Part shown: positions 1 through 10,742 of the stretch, piece after piece
Layout: each line of letters begins with the position of its first letter
Numbering within the stretch: the stretch's first letter is position 1
Assembly: GCA_036936605.1 (NCBI GenBank)
Contig: JAUPFV010000002.1
Coordinates: 123,488,376 to 123,552,375 of the forward strand
Direction: 5' to 3'
From: Limnanthes douglasii subsp. nivea
Taxonomy: Eukaryota; Streptophyta; Magnoliopsida; Brassicales; Limnanthaceae
DNA length: 64,000 nucleotides
Notes under the pieces: generated by a model
What the model was told of the DNA's origin: nothing
Databases searched by the model: none
Seen by the model: the letters and a program-made list of their open reading frames with translations, nothing else
Program-made: the position numbers and the translations under genes

Positions 1-690
1 AATTCTATGTTAACTTTTCCTAGATTCCACATTATATTAGGTTCAACAATGGCTTTAATATGAGCAAACCTCTTCCAAGTTTGAAAACCAGATTTGATAT
101 AGCTAGCTTTGAGAGGGTGAGAGTTTATACAGTAGATGTTGTGCATTAGGTTGGCCCAATAACTCTTGTTTTCCCTGAATATGAACCAAATCCTATAAGA
201 GATGGTGTCCTCGATATCAGAGAGTTTACCTTCGGCAAAAGGCTTGCACAAAGCAGACCATTTAGACCAGTGGATGCTATGCTCATTAGTTTTTGGAACC
301 CACATAAATTTATTGAAATATTATTCAATTCTATTGATGATGCCCTTGGGGATAGAACATCTCTGCATCTAATATAAAGGGATAGACATTGGAACTGAAT
401 TGATAAGAATTAAGCTGTCTCCATAGGATAAGTTTTTGTTCTCTCAATCATGAATCTTGCTGAGGATCTTGTTGAGAAGAGGAATATAGTTACTAGACTT
501 GTTTTTAGTGTTCAATGTGATGCGTAGGTAATCAGTAAGGAAAGAACTATAATTAAAACTAGTTTAATCAACGAGGTTAGAGAGCTTGGTTTGGTAAAAT
601 CCGTTGGAGATAATGAATATTGTATTGTCTTTATTGATCAATTAGCCAAAAACTTCCCGATAGTTTTGAAGGAACGTACTTAGCTTATCA
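1..690 (-). pseudogene. L1-type LINE reverse transcriptase remnant
   Basis: Read on the minus strand, this stretch gives the palm-to-thumb part of a plant L1-type LINE reverse transcriptase, in order. First comes a degenerate YLRITLNTKNKS (family YLGIPL...), then LLNKILSKIHD, then LSYGDSLILINSV (family LSYAGRLQLINSVL), then a HWSKWSALCKPFAEGKLSD segment (family W..LC.P..EGGLG). The frame is cut by stops, for example just before FNKFMWVPK, so it cannot make protein. It runs off the left edge. In full LINEs this domain copies the element RNA at the target site. No gene neighbours it on the right, where AT-rich DNA begins. Recognition is by motif order only. Confidence 0.7.
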
Positions 691-1541
691 ATTGTAGAAT
701 CAAAATAGTTAAATTAATCATTAATTTTAATTTTAAACCCGATTATTATGGAGTATTTATCCATAAATAAAATAAAATAAAATGTAAATATGGTTAAGCC
801 TTATATAAAATAAAAATTACTCAATTTATGGAATTGCGTATTCCATTTATTTTCATGAAACGACCACTCTTTTAAAATAAAATAGTTATTATTTATTTCT
901 TTTGAACGACAACTCTTTTAAAATAAACTAGTTACTTTTAGTTGTAAATATGATTACATTATTATATTTTATTATTAATAGAAACTAATCACAAAAGTAC
1001 GTCATGGTAATTTTAATATTAATAATCTTTTATAATTTAATATTAGTAATCAGTTTATAATTAAACGGTAGGTATCCGTACATAAGAAAAGACAAGACAA
1101 GTTAATTTTATGAGAGATAATAATAAATTAGTTACTAAATAAATGTTTTGACTAACTGATGAAATAATAGTTATATTTTAACATTGATTTTGGATAGTCA
1201 TAGAGAAACCAACAGCAAATAGCCAAAATTCCCTCAAAGCTACTAAGAAAAGATAGCATCGTAAAATGAAATTAATCAATCACTTTGATTCAAACAAAAT
1301 ATAATTATAATTGCACCAGCTGCCCGTCTACCCTGAACTAAGCCATCACCCTTATATGATTCTGGGAAATGTGACTTCAAAATAGAGAGATGCTAACCTA
1401 AGGTATCTATCTGAAAACATTGTTCGAGCATTATAAGACGAGCAGTTGGGGGTTAGTTCTGTCATGTTTCCGTAAAAGTGATACGGTGGCTTAGCTGCCA
1501 AAGGAACAAGAATCCTACGATTGAATACAAGATCATCTGTA
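690..1541. other. AT-rich non-coding DNA at the start of duplication unit 1
   Basis: No convincing gene is seen. From about 690 the sequence pairs with 47,380 onward: both share the TTAAATTA.TCATTAA start, the Ta-rich runs, an AATATGATTA...TTTTATTA block and a TTTAATATTAGTAATCAGT block. This is where homology between the two large duplication units begins. The right copy carries about 190 bp extra at 47,490-47,670. Confidence 0.6.
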
Positions 1542-1712
1542 TCAGGTTCAGGCTTTCTTCCCTAAACGACGGGTCAAGGGAGCAGCCTGAGTTGTCAATT
1601 TACTCGTGCGGTTGCTTTTGTTTTTTCCCTTATTGTCTTCTACAGATTCTGTGTCCCTCGACTGAGATGTACTGCCAGGACCATCGTACTATTACTCTTT
1701 TGTCGTGGAACA
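1542..1712 (-). pseudogene. Last exon of an unknown gene, left copy, disabled
   Basis: This is the partner of the exon at 48,420-48,671. The minus-strand acceptor CTAG, the SRDTESVEDNRG segment and the downstream context are all recognisable. It is 81 bp shorter: 27 codons are lost between two copies of TCTTTTG, one of which remains. Right after the deletion the frame meets TAA, and a second change turns a serine codon near the end into TGA. It therefore looks dead. The function of the parent is not recognised. The surviving part is rich in Ser, Asp, Glu and Arg, which suggests a disordered C-terminal tail. Confidence 0.55.
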
Positions 1713-2570
1713 CTAGAAAAAGTTACGTACGCGCAGACAAAACTTTAGACTTTCTGTAAACTGATGAAAATATATTTGCAGGAACAAAACAGATACTTTA
1801 GATAGTTAGAAGCATCGAGTCTAGCAGTTCAGTTTAGGAAGACATTCACCAAGGCATGCGAATGTAAAAGGGTCAGTTTCAATAATGCATACAATGATAC
1901 AAGTACAAAATCTTAGTACATAAAAAAACCTAAGTGCTGTTTAAGGTTTTATAGTATGACCAAAACAAAGCCTAAGCTGTTGTTTTGGTACTCCTTTGTG
2001 GATGCTAGAAGTCTAGGACAGTATGTTGGATTTCTATTCTTATAGTATGTTGGATTTCTATTTTTTTTCAGCGTTTTCTAACAGGAAAAGCTAAGGCTAG
2101 TATACTAGAGAAGTATATTCGAATGCTTATCGCTTCTCGAATGTTAATGAGAGTTCGACCTCGGACAACCACATTTCCGGTAGATATAGATTTTGTCCAT
2201 AGCCCATATAAGGTTTCGTTGTTAGCCTAAATAGTTAAGGCCAAGGATGATAAGGTTGGTCGGTAGCACATATCCCCATGGTAAGCATTAAGAACAAACA
2301 AAATTCTGACACTGTGTATCTTGATTAGTTGAAAAGTCATTATAACATTGATTCTTATAAGAAAATAAATAATATAGACCATAAGCGATTTAGCACGAGA
2401 TGATCGTTAGAGAAAAACTAACAAAGTATTGCCTATTTCCAAAAAAACTCAAGATATATATACACCTCAGATTTCATTTCAACACTACTATTAGATACTA
2501 GATGATGAACAAAACAGCATAAGGTTTTATTATATTTTTCAAAAGTATTTTACATATGCTTAGCTAGTAT
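1713..2570. other. Non-coding stretch between two minus-strand exons
   Basis: A 24-bp direct repeat, AGTATGTTGGATTTCTATT plus a few bases, lies at about 2,022 and 2,046. From about 2,310 the sequence pairs with 17,328 onward, 25,920 onward and 55,646 onward, so it is the 3' flank of the basic-protein gene family. The right arm lacks about 515 bp here (1,941-2,457): it passes directly from AGTGCTG to ATATACACCTCAG at about 48,890. No supported gene is seen. Confidence 0.5.
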
Positions 2571-3125
2571 TCATTCCCATACAATATAATGAACAAAAAA
2601 TCTATCTACTATGGTTTCGAATTGTTCCGAGACATGATTAGATCTCTGCACATCTTGTTATATTCACGTTCCGCTTCCATATCCCCACTAAAGTCAACCG
2701 TTTTCACAATTTTATCGATTGCACTTTTTGCCTTCTTTCTTTCAATCTCCCTTCTTTTATCTCTCTTTGCCTGTAAAAAGGCGGAAACATCAAACTTTGA
2801 CTCTGTTTTGGTTGGGGGGAGTAATAGCTTCTTTGCATCAGATGATTGTGAACGCACCAAATTCTCACAGCAGCTGGCCGGCTTTCTTCCTTTTGGGGCT
2901 ACGGATAAATCTGCCGAGACAGACGTATTGTTGGAAACCAATTGCATTTTCAGGTTTTTTCTGGTTACTACTGGATTTCGATTTGGATAGGGTTTTACGT
3001 CCTTGACTTTCACCAAACGCTGAAAGAGAGGAACATGCCTACTGCTCGTGGCTAGTTTAGGCCTGACTTCAATCGTTTTCACCATGTTGGTACGCTGGGA
3101 TCGATGTTCTCTAAACTCTATCCAC
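2571..3125 (-). pseudogene. Left copy of an unknown small basic protein, frameshifted near its end
   Basis: The frame opens after a probable splice acceptor (TTCAG then GTGGATAG, boundary at 3,125/3,126), passes an in-frame Met at 3,085 (MVKTIEVRPKLATSS) and runs through a Lys/Arg-rich region (AFLQAKRDKRREIERKKAK). It is near-identical to 49,004-49,559. One T is missing in the codon run for MSQEQF, so the protein ends early at 2,609 with MSRNNSKP; the original stop would be at 2,571. I do not recognise the family. The charged AKRDKRREIERKKAKSA stretch looks helical or coiled-coil. Degenerate relatives lie at 17.3-18.1, 25.9-26.5 and 55.6-56.3 kb. Confidence 0.55.
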
Positions 3126-3510
3126 CTGAACCATTCAACAAAAATATATATTCAATTCTCAATTATTAAGTAAAACCCTAAACAGATACCGTAGTTAAAC
3201 CCTAAAAAAATGTTCAATCCTCTATTTCTCTATGTAAAATCTTCTGATTTTATTATAGATATTGATTATTGATTATTTTGGTTTTCGTAAAACAATAAAT
3301 TGCAAGTATATATAAAGACAAGATCATAATTTAACTTCGTATTTCATACAAGAAATTGTAGGTTTGTGTGTTTCTTAATTATTTCTTCGTCTTCACCAAC
3401 AGGAAACCGCTTAACCTGAAAATTGTATTCACGTGAAAACCTAGTAATTAAGTATCAATCGGGTCTAGACCCACTTCCTCAAATGCTACCACTATTCAAA
3501 CCAACATACC
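3126..3510 (-). other. Probable intron or 5' region of the basic-protein gene, left copy
   Basis: On the minus strand it starts with GTATGTTGG after GCGCAG and ends with a pyrimidine-rich tract and TTCAG, so it could be a 384-bp GT-AG intron. It contains repeated AACCCTAAA-like words, common in plant leaders, and a TATATATAAAG word. The right copy (49,560-49,928) keeps both splice signals. There is no open frame of note. Confidence 0.35.
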
Positions 3511-3648
3511 TGCGCAGTCCTCTCTTGCTCGCTCTCTCTACTGAATATGGCCGGTACTTCTTTCTTGCTGGCTCTACTCAGTATGGCCAGCCTTCTCTCT
3601 TGGTGGCTCTACTGAGTATGGCCAGCCTTTCTCGCTTTACTGAGTATT
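3511..3648 (-). repeat. 36-bp tandem repeat cluster 1
   Basis: About three and a half units of ~36 bp are built on GGCTCTACTGAGTATGGCC (plus strand). Because 36 is a multiple of three, the minus strand gives a 12-residue periodic peptide (LAILSRATKRE-like), interrupted by a one-base slip between units. It lies directly upstream, on the minus strand, of a splice-donor-like GCGCAG/GTATGT. It could be a repeat-bearing first exon or a decayed non-coding repeat; no clean start codon is seen. Confidence 0.6.
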
Positions 3649-4589
3649 CTCCCTTATTTTAAACAATACATAGAGAGATAGATAGCGTAGCCGAGAAGTA
3701 ATTTTTCCGCTCTTTTTTACTTTCCTAAATTTGAAACAGTTTACTTTCCTAAATTTGAAACATCGCTGCCGTTAATATATTTTTTTTGCTTCTTCTTTAG
3801 TTTTATATTATGTATACGGCTTTATTAAATTTATACGAAACTCTTTTATGTGATTTAAATTTACCCCAAACTATTTATTATGTCCTCTTCTTTAATACAT
3901 ATTAATTTCTTCTTTTATGTGATTTAAATTTACCCCAAACTATTTATTACGTCCTCTTCTTTAATACATATTAATTTCTTCTACTCATTATGGAGTTAAT
4001 GATTTAAATTATCCTAATCTGTTAATATAATTTTTTTTTAAAATTATATTTTAAAAAATTTATTTAAATAAGATAACTAATATATATATATATATATAAT
4101 CATTTATATTTACAAAAATAAAAGATTTAAAACTATATTTTACCAATGCGATAAGATTTGGTTAGATAAATCCAACTATATTAGTTAATCAAATACCATA
4201 AAAAAAATTATAACTAGAATGATATTCATTGATTAAACTTAGTCCAAACAGATCTTAAGTTAGAATGATCTGAGTTTCAGAAATTAAGTTACAATGAACC
4301 GTTATTATAACTGCTCGAATTTTTTATAAATCCTGCTTATCAGGATATATACGATTTCCTATTAGAGGTGAAAAATGATTATCATTATGAACTTGACAGA
4401 GTTGGACTAAATGTTGATGAATCTAAGGATGTCTCCGTACTTAATTCTTCAATAAGATTTAGCCTTTTCTCATTTAATCAACTATTTAGCTTTGTCATTT
4501 CTTCTTTGATGCATTATCTGTATTTGCAAACAAAATTAAAAATTATTAAGTCAGAGAGGTTGTCTGCTTGAAAGGTTAGTATCATATCT
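3649..4589. repeat. AT-rich tail of the 36-bp repeat family, copy T1
   Basis: After the tandem repeats comes a conserved AT-rich tail, marked by CATAGAGAGATAGATAGCG and the TACTTTCCTAAATTT block. The same tail follows the clusters at 4,590, 49,931 and 52,701, so the family has four copies here. T1 breaks off at about 4,589, where the next cluster starts, giving a tandem pair with a period of about 1.07 kb. A TA run lies at about 4,079-4,098. No gene is supported. Confidence 0.65.
3842..3979. repeat. 69-bp direct duplication inside T1
   Basis: Two adjacent near-identical ~69-bp units begin CTTTTATGTGATTTAAATTT and include CCCCAAACTATTTATTA. The other three family copies have this unit once, so this is a local duplication. 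Confidence 0.7.
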
Positions 4590-5082
4590 ACTCAGTATGG
4601 CCGGTCCTTCTATTTTGGTGGCTCTACTGAGTATGGCCGGTCCTTCTATCTTGGTGGCTCTACTGAGTATGGCAGTCCTTCTCTCTTGCTCGCTCTATTG
4701 AGTATTTTTCTAGCACAGGGTTCGCTATCCCGTATTTTAAACAATACATAGAGAGATAGCATAGCCGAGAAGTAATTTTCCCGCTCTTTTTTACTTTCCT
4801 AAATTTTAAACATCGCTGTTTTACATAGCCGTTAATATATTTTTTCGCTTCTTCTTTAGTTTTATACTATGTATGCAGTTTTATTAAATTTATACGAAAC
4901 TCTTTTAATTGATTTAAATTTATGCCAAACTATTTATCACCTCCTCTTCTTTAATACATATTAATTTCTTCTATTGATTATGGAGTTAATGATTTAAATT
5001 ATCCTAATTGGTTAATATAAATTCTTTAAAAAAAAATATATATTTAAAAAAAGTTATTTAAAAAAAATAACTAACAAATATA

Positions 5083-5141
<59 letters not shown>

Positions 5142-5827
5142 AAAGATTTAAAACTATATTTTACCCGATAAGATTTGGTTAGATAAATCCAACTATATAA
5201 ATTGCTATATTAGATAATCAAATAAAATAATTTTTTTTTATAACTAAATGATATTCATTGATTAAACTTAGTCCAAAAGATATTAAATTATAATGATCTA
5301 AGTTTCAGAAATTAAGTTACAATGCACAGTTATTCTAACTACTCGAATTTTTTATAAATCCTGCTCATCAGGATATATACTATTTCTCATTAGAGGTGGA
5401 AAATGATTATCATTATAAATTTGGAACAATTGGACTAAATCTTGATGAATTTTATGATTTTGAGAATTTCTCAATACTTAATTCCCCTCTAAGCTCTAGT
5501 TGATACTTTTGTCATTAATCTTTTCTCATTTAATCAACTATTTAGCTTTGTCATTTCTTCTTTGATGCATTATCTGTATTTGCAGATAAAATAAAAAATT
5601 ATTAAGTCAGAGAGGTTGTCTACTAGAAAGCTTAATATCATATCTAATTAGCATAATTTAAGCATTAAACCACTTTCCATTTTCTAATAGTAGGCATCCC
5701 ATTCCTAAGTTTTTTAAGAATTGAATAGCTCGAAACTAAGAAGGAGCTTGACAATTTGAAAAATTGTAGTTTGTCTTGTAATTTAATGTATTTTTTTGCA
5801 ATTCAATAAGCAACATTGTTTTGGTGC
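4590..5827. repeat. 36-bp repeat cluster 2 with AT-rich tail, copy T2
   Basis: A cluster of about three 36-bp units (4,590-4,710) is followed by the same tail as T1. A TA microsatellite lies at 5,079-5,137. The tail then runs straight into a LINE RNase H fragment at 5,828. The same order (cluster, tail, LINE fragment) occurs at 52,701-54,318, so the LINE piece was part of the repeat before it was copied. No protein-coding gene is seen. Confidence 0.65.
5079..5137. repeat. TA microsatellite
   Basis: An almost pure run of TA dinucleotides with one TG interruption near its left end. The equivalent tract in T4 (around 53,200) is much shorter, as expected for slippage. Confidence 0.9.
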
Positions 5828-6800
5828 CTATATTTTTTTTTTGATTGTCATTGAAGAAATAATTAATTTTATACAACATATTATAATTGAAGACAAATAC
5901 CAAGGAGCCAAACTAGTAGTTAAAGTTTCAAAAATAATACTAGAATCAATCTCTGTATAAAAATGAGTCAACCCCATTTCTTGGCACATACTTAAACCAT
6001 CAAAAAAAGGTATAGCCTTAACAATAAAAGGAGATTGCTTCCCATATAATATACCATAATAATTAATCATAATGCCTTAAAAATTTCTTATCAAGAAACC
6101 GCCACTAACTTCTCCATGAATAAACAAGAACCATTTGATTTTAGTTTTAATATGTTTTCCCTTAGAGATATCCACATGTTTTTTTAAGTAAACCAACACA
6201 GTCTAGTTTTACTAACATTAGATTAACATTTTCTTTAATGATATCTGAAAAGATAAATATGCTTTTGTATTTAGATTTATTTGCGGATGCTCAAATGGAC
6301 GAGCTAATGAGAGATGGTAATATTAATCTTATGCGGGTTTCTTTCTTGGTTTATAATAAACATCAACTTATTAAATGCTTGAATGTCATATGGTTTCCAT
6401 ACTTCCCAGGTAAAGTTACATTAAACAAAAAGGTATTCAATGGATTTAATATTCTTACAAAATTGACACTTTCAAGTAATGTTAAAAAATATCGTTTGGA
6501 GGATTATCAAGTGATATAATACCTTTGAGAGTTCTCCAAATTATGAAAGAAAACTTTTTGGAGAGATTTGGTTTCATATTAAATTATATCGTATTGTTTT
6601 TTTTTCTATTATGATCTTATCCCAAGTATATTTTAATTTAAAGAAACCAGAAGAGGAAGCATTCCATTTTATTTCATCTCGCTTATCAACTTGAATTTTG
6701 AATTTAGTTGTTCTAGTTATGTTAGATGGAAGCATATTATTGATTAACTAGTCTGAGTTCTAATTGTTGTTCAACCAAAATTGGTTGATCTTTTTTATAT
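5828..6800 (-). pseudogene. LINE remnant: zinc-binding region plus RNase H-like domain
   Basis: On the minus strand a LINE reverse transcriptase zinc-binding region (zf-RVT type) comes first, at about 6,800-6,200. It shows DEIKWNASSSGFFKLKY followed by KCQFCKN and YLFVxCNFTWEVW, the usual C-x2-C ... C pattern with W-V-W. Then comes an RNase H-like (RVT_3) domain at 6,180-5,828, with GGFLIRNFQG and a YTEIDSSIIFETL segment holding a Glu-Ile-Asp motif. Stops interrupt it. This is the usual C-terminal order of plant L1 LINEs. Only the RNase H part survives in the right copy (53,935-54,318). Confidence 0.7.
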
Positions 6801-6890
6801 TGTACAAGTTTTTATTTTTAGAGGATTGAAGTTCGATTATAGGATGAATGTGACACTATCTTTCTAACAAAAATCAATCTCCTCATGTCT

Positions 6891-7259
6891 GATGAGTACG
6901 GATACTTCAGTCACAACCCACCACTTAATCCACACAAGGGTAATTCGGACCATAACGCACTACTGAAAAATCCAGATATGACAAATGTAGCACACCTTTT
7001 CACTAAGCTATTTTCTAATCTACGTAAAAGACTAATGGGTCCGTAAACTTGACCCGATTTCATAACTTGACCCGGTAAGCCCACGGGTCATTACATTAAG
7101 AGTATAAATACCCCAACCACTCTTATTAATGAGGGTGATCAACATTTAATACAAGCATACTGCTTAATTATCTCAATACTCCTCACAATAAACACAAAAT
7201 ACTTCAAACTTACCAAAACACTTTATGAAACTACCCCCAACCTGAAATAAACCAAACCA
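6891..7259 (+). repeat. Element A 5' LTR (Ty3/gypsy, plus orientation)
   Basis: It starts TGATGAGTACGG and ends ...CCAAACCA directly before a primer-binding-site-like AATTGGTGAACACATTGGG. A TATA-like AGTATAAATACCCC lies at about 7,100. A diverged partner at 8,615-9,058 shares the TGATGAGT start, two GACCCG words, the TATA region and GCTTAATTATCTC. Divergence between the two is high, so the boundaries are approximate. Confidence 0.55.
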
Positions 7260-7280
7260 AATTGGTGAACACATTGGGAG
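7260..7280 (+). promoter_or_regulatory. Element A putative primer-binding site
   Basis: TTGGTGAACACATTGGGAGC follows the LTR end immediately. It has the TTGG start of a tRNA-complementary PBS and resembles the layout next to the LTRs of B and C. The tRNA was not identified. Confidence 0.45.
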
Positions 7281-7518
7281 CACAAAGGTGTCTGAATTTT
7301 ATATTCAAAACCATTAAAAAGAACCAGTTTAGATGGATTCAAACGAGCAAGGAACTCCACCTCCTGTGATGGAAACGGTTGAGGACAACAAATAAAATAC
7401 ACCATTGAAGAGCGAGACAAGTTGATAGCAGAAATAGAGGCGCTAAGGGCCATAAAACAAGTATAAAAGGGTACAAGGAAGAAATCAGGAGTCAGCTATT
7501 CATCATACAAATAACCGT
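7281..7518 (+). other. Element A leader between PBS and gag
   Basis: An untranslated leader of about 240 bases with no supported frame. The gag reading frame starts at 7,519. Confidence 0.4.
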
Positions 7519-8590
7519 ATGGAGAATGATCCATCAATAAAGACTCATATGAGTTCAAAAAAGACTCACATCAGCTCTAAGATACATCGGTCCAAACCTG
7601 TTGAAAGTTCAGATTCAGAGTCCTCTAGTAGCTCTTCGAATGAGGTTGAGCTTGAGGAATCTTTATCATCAAGTAGTGATGAAGGGAGATCCAAAAAAAC
7701 GATGAAGCTAATAAAAAAATATTCAAGAAAGAGGGATATGTATGGTAGGCTTAAAATGCATTTGGGCAAAGGGTCATCCCACAGGCATGCTGATCAGTTG
7801 CTAATTGATCATTTTGCTTTTCAGACCGAACCAAGTATTTTTGCAACACCCAATGAAGACATAGTCTTTACTCGTAATAAGAACTGGAGACATTCACCTT
7901 TGTCTGCCAAAATACTGTCTCGAAACCTATCGAAAAGATTTGACAGCTCCAAAATGGAGAAGTATGATAGAAGTAAAGATCCGGACAACCATCTGGAGCA
8001 ATTCAAGAACTTCATGATGAATTTTGATGATGATGACAAACTTTTGTGTAGATTCTTCTCTCAAAATTTTACGGAAAGTGCTCTAAAATGGTATAATAGC
8101 TTACCCCGGGGGTGTATTAGAAACTTTGATACATTCTGGGTTGCCTTCCGAAGGAAATGTGTTGGGAGTAAAGAGGTGAATGGCAATGGGGATATCATAA
8201 TACATTGTGCCTAAGAACCAAACGAGTCTTTAAAATACTATATAAGTCAATTCATGAATACAAAGAACGGTTTAACAGATTGCTTCGAACATGTGGTAAT
8301 TACTTCTCTAAGACAAGGGTTGAATCCTAGGAACTTGGTTGATTCGGTGACCAGGAAGAAAGCCATGACCTGGTTGGCTCGTTGAATCAAGTGGGAAAAC
8401 AGATTAATATGGAAGAAACCAAGAAAACCGGGGTGCACCATCAAGTGAGGTCCACCATAACAGCCTCTCCGGCTGCTAACGAGTCCGGATATAAGGCTAA
8501 GGAGACCGGACAAGGGTCCAACCGGACTAAACAAACTTAGTCCAACCAGAATAAGTCTCAGAGCCAACAGTCAAGAGGTTAAAGAGGTCC
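7519..8590 (+). pseudogene. gag: Element A gag (Ty3/gypsy capsid), broken
   Basis: The frame opens with a Met at 7,519 and has a Ser/Glu-rich N-terminus (residues ~30-60). A retrotransposon gag domain follows: RFDSSKMEKYDRSKDPDNHL, then FFSQNFTESALKWYNSLPRG, then FWVAFRRKCVGSKEVNGNGD. TAA closes it at 8,212-8,214, but the same frame continues with NESLKYYISQFMNT and LVDSVTRKKAMTW, so that stop is a mutation inside gag. More stops follow. Gag forms the particle that packages element RNA. There is no protease or polymerase before the next LTR, so the element is a deletion derivative or non-autonomous. Confidence 0.7.
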
Positions 8591-8614
8591 TTGGGTTCAA
8601 CTACAGTGGTTTGT

Positions 8615-9058
8615 GATGAGTCCGAATTCAGCATGCTCCCCGGACAAGGACAGATCAGTCCAAAGCCTCCGGACGGGACAGATCGGACAGATCACATGGA
8701 CCGGACAGGTCACTTCGAACACTATGACCATAGGACTGTTCGAACCATGACAAAAGTACTAAAAAACCTAAACACTCCTTGACTAAGCTACTTGCTCTCT
8801 TACTTAGAGCTCATGGGTCTTTGAACATGACCCGGGTTCTTTAAACATGACCCGAAAGCCCATAAGGGCCCAAACATCACACTATAAATACCCAACCACC
8901 TGCATTAACTATGGGTAACGAGAATTAACTGCTACCAAGCTGCTTAATTATCTCTCTACTCCCTATTCTAAACAGTTTAACACCCACACACCACCGTTTA
9001 ACACCCACACACCACCGTTTAACACCCACACACCACCGTTTAACACCCATACATCATC
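8615..9058 (+). repeat. Element A 3' LTR or related LTR
   Basis: It begins TGATGAGTCCGAATTCAG and carries ATGACCCGGG-like words and a TATA-like CACTATAAATACCC at about 8,880. It shares GCTTAATTATCTC with the LTR at 6,891. Between 8,640 and 8,720 it has several GGACAGATC/GGACGGGAC words not seen in the first LTR. The right end is uncertain because a 21-bp array sits there. Confidence 0.5.
8975..9058 (+). repeat. 21-bp tandem repeat, four copies
   Basis: GTTTAACACCCACACACCACC occurs at 8,975, 8,996 and 9,017, with a diverged fourth unit at 9,038. It lies at the end of the second element A LTR and has no counterpart in the first LTR. Confidence 0.9.
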
Positions 9059-9129
9059 TTAAAACACCAACTGAAATTACCAGCCTACCCCCAGGCGATT
9101 ATTATCCTCACCAGTTTGTAAAGTTAAGG

Positions 9130-9640
9130 GAGAATGTGGCCACAATATATGACAAGACCAAGGATGAAGTCCATTTTCAGAAACCGACGACACTACATTC
9201 TCTCTAGAAAGCCGAAATACTTTTTTTTGCCAATATCATAATGATATAGGCCATAATACTCAAGACCGCATCACATTGAAACAGGAAGTGCAGAACCTTA
9301 TTGAAAGAGGCGAGCTGAGAGCTTATATCAAAAGAAGAAATGGAAACAGGACTGACAGTGCTCCTCGGACGGGCCCTACAAACAACGTAGGAACATCTGC
9401 TCAAGAAGGGGCAATGGTGATTCTTGAAAGATTTGATGTAGATTCTGAGTACCTGGATCCTGATCCAACTCAGAATAAAGTGGGGGTCATAAAAAAACAA
9501 ACCAGGACGGTGTCCGGACTGATCCGTTTCTTTGAGTCACGCACCATATTTGGAGGAGATACTGTGACAACACCCACCCCTTCATCGGACGCCCAGCAAA
9601 CGTGTGAAATCAGAGGAGTTGTCCGATATTCGAAGGGAAC
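9130..9640 (+). pseudogene. gag: Gag C-terminal fragment (zinc-knuckle side) of a Tat-type element
   Basis: The plus strand gives FCQYHNDIGHNTQDRI (family YCxYHxDxGHxTxdC, last Cys changed to Arg), then LKQEVQNLIERGELRAYIKR. Next are a segment containing DVDSEYLDPD and an FFESRTIFGGD end. The same string of motifs ends gag in element B (15,300-14,900, minus) and in element C. Around 9,640 it passes in frame into a different kind of sequence that belongs with the reverse-oriented extra ORF, so a recombination joint lies close by. Confidence 0.6.
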
Positions 9641-10542
9641 CCTTTTAAACAAGAAATCCAAAAGGAAACGTATTGCACACGAAGTGCATATCGACCTAAC
9701 CGCAGAGCAGATCACCATTCCCACCATGTTTGAACAACTTCGTGGTGCAAAACTGTCTACCCCCATCAAGGCTTGTGTAGGAGGGAAGGGGTCAGAGGGA
9801 ATTCACTCCGGAGGTAAAAACAAAGCCTCAGATCACTCAGGTGATCTTGTTGTGTTAGACCAACATGACTATAATCCTTGCCAAGAAACTTCGATGCACC
9901 CTGACCCCGCATTCTTTTGTGTTCGTGCCCAATGTTTGAACTCTTTCTTCCTTCAAGATTCCGATGTCCTCGCCAGCTCACTGCAGAACATGCTCGCCCC
10001 TATAGCCCAAAAGAAGAGGGAAGTGTTGAAGCTTTAGAGGGAACTTGCCGAGCTTAAAAGAAACGTTTTGTCGAAAGCCAAAGAATCACAAGACTTAATT
10101 GATCTTGCTAACCAACGAGTTAACACTGCTGAAGCTCAAATTCAGGATTTCGACGTGAAAGAAAAAGACTGGGAAAAAACTGTCTCTCAAGCCCATGAAG
10201 ACCGCACCAAATTTGTCGAAGAATTGGCGGCCCAGACGCTTCAAAATGATTACCTTCATTGCCGATCGATGAAAATGGCTAAGGAAATTCAGGAGCTTTG
10301 AATGACCCTCGATCGAAGTAAGGAAGAAAACCGTCTCTTTGCCGTCAAGTGCAAATAGGTTATGTAAAAGGAAGTCGCTGACGCAAGGGCCGGTTATGTT
10401 CTCAATTTTCACCCTCAATAGCCTCGAATGCTGTTTGGGTCAATGTGGTTAGATGTCCCTGAAAAAGACCGTCCCAAAGGCGTTGATTGTACCGACCCTG
10501 AATTTGAAATCACCGAACCATTCAAAGAATCCTTCGATGCTT
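9640..10542 (+). pseudogene. Extra ORF of element B, antisense to its gag-pol
   Basis: It lies on the plus strand, opposite to gag-pol of B and downstream of its integrase. The frame has a basic linker, then RAQCLNSFFLQDSDVLASSL and a long charged helix (RELAELKRNVLSKAKESQDL to AKEIQEL) typical of coiled coils. It ends with WLDVPEKDRPKGVDCTDPE and FKESFDA, stop at 10,542. In-frame stops at 10,035, 10,299, 10,354 and beyond break it. Tat elements such as maize Grande are known to carry such an antisense ORF, often annotated as a 'putative gypsy type transposon' protein. The N-terminal domain is missing here. Function is unknown. Confidence 0.55.
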
Positions 10543-10742
10543 GAACTCTGCAGCTCAGATCTGTTTGTTTATGTTTATTTTTGTGTAACAAGACTTGACT
10601 TTGTTTTTTTTTGTGAACTTTCATTTGCACCTGTTTTTAAAGTATGTTCATCATCCTCCCCTTTTTTTCAATCGAAAGTGATCAGTTTCCGATGCCAAAA
10701 TTAACGGGTTTTATTATGCTTAAATTTGTAGATCAACTTATA
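10543..10742 (+). other. 3' flank of the antisense ORF
   Basis: A T-rich trailer follows the antisense stop. No gene is seen. It ends where the 46-bp tandem array begins. Confidence 0.4.

Noticed and set aside
1478..1759. Plus-strand Cys-rich frame, repeated at 48,311
   Set aside because: It is the antisense of the better supported minus-strand last exon with an acceptor site.
2589..3006. Two plus-strand frames over the basic-protein exon
   Set aside because: They are shadows. The minus frame is longer, carries splice-like borders and is kept open in the right copy.
3511..3648. 36-bp repeats as a CRISPR array
   Set aside because: The units are tandem without spacers, diverged, and lie in plant nuclear DNA.
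7566..7769. Minus-strand frame over element A gag
   Set aside because: Its Ser/Asp-rich sequence is the mirror of the gag N-terminus; gag has family motifs, this does not.
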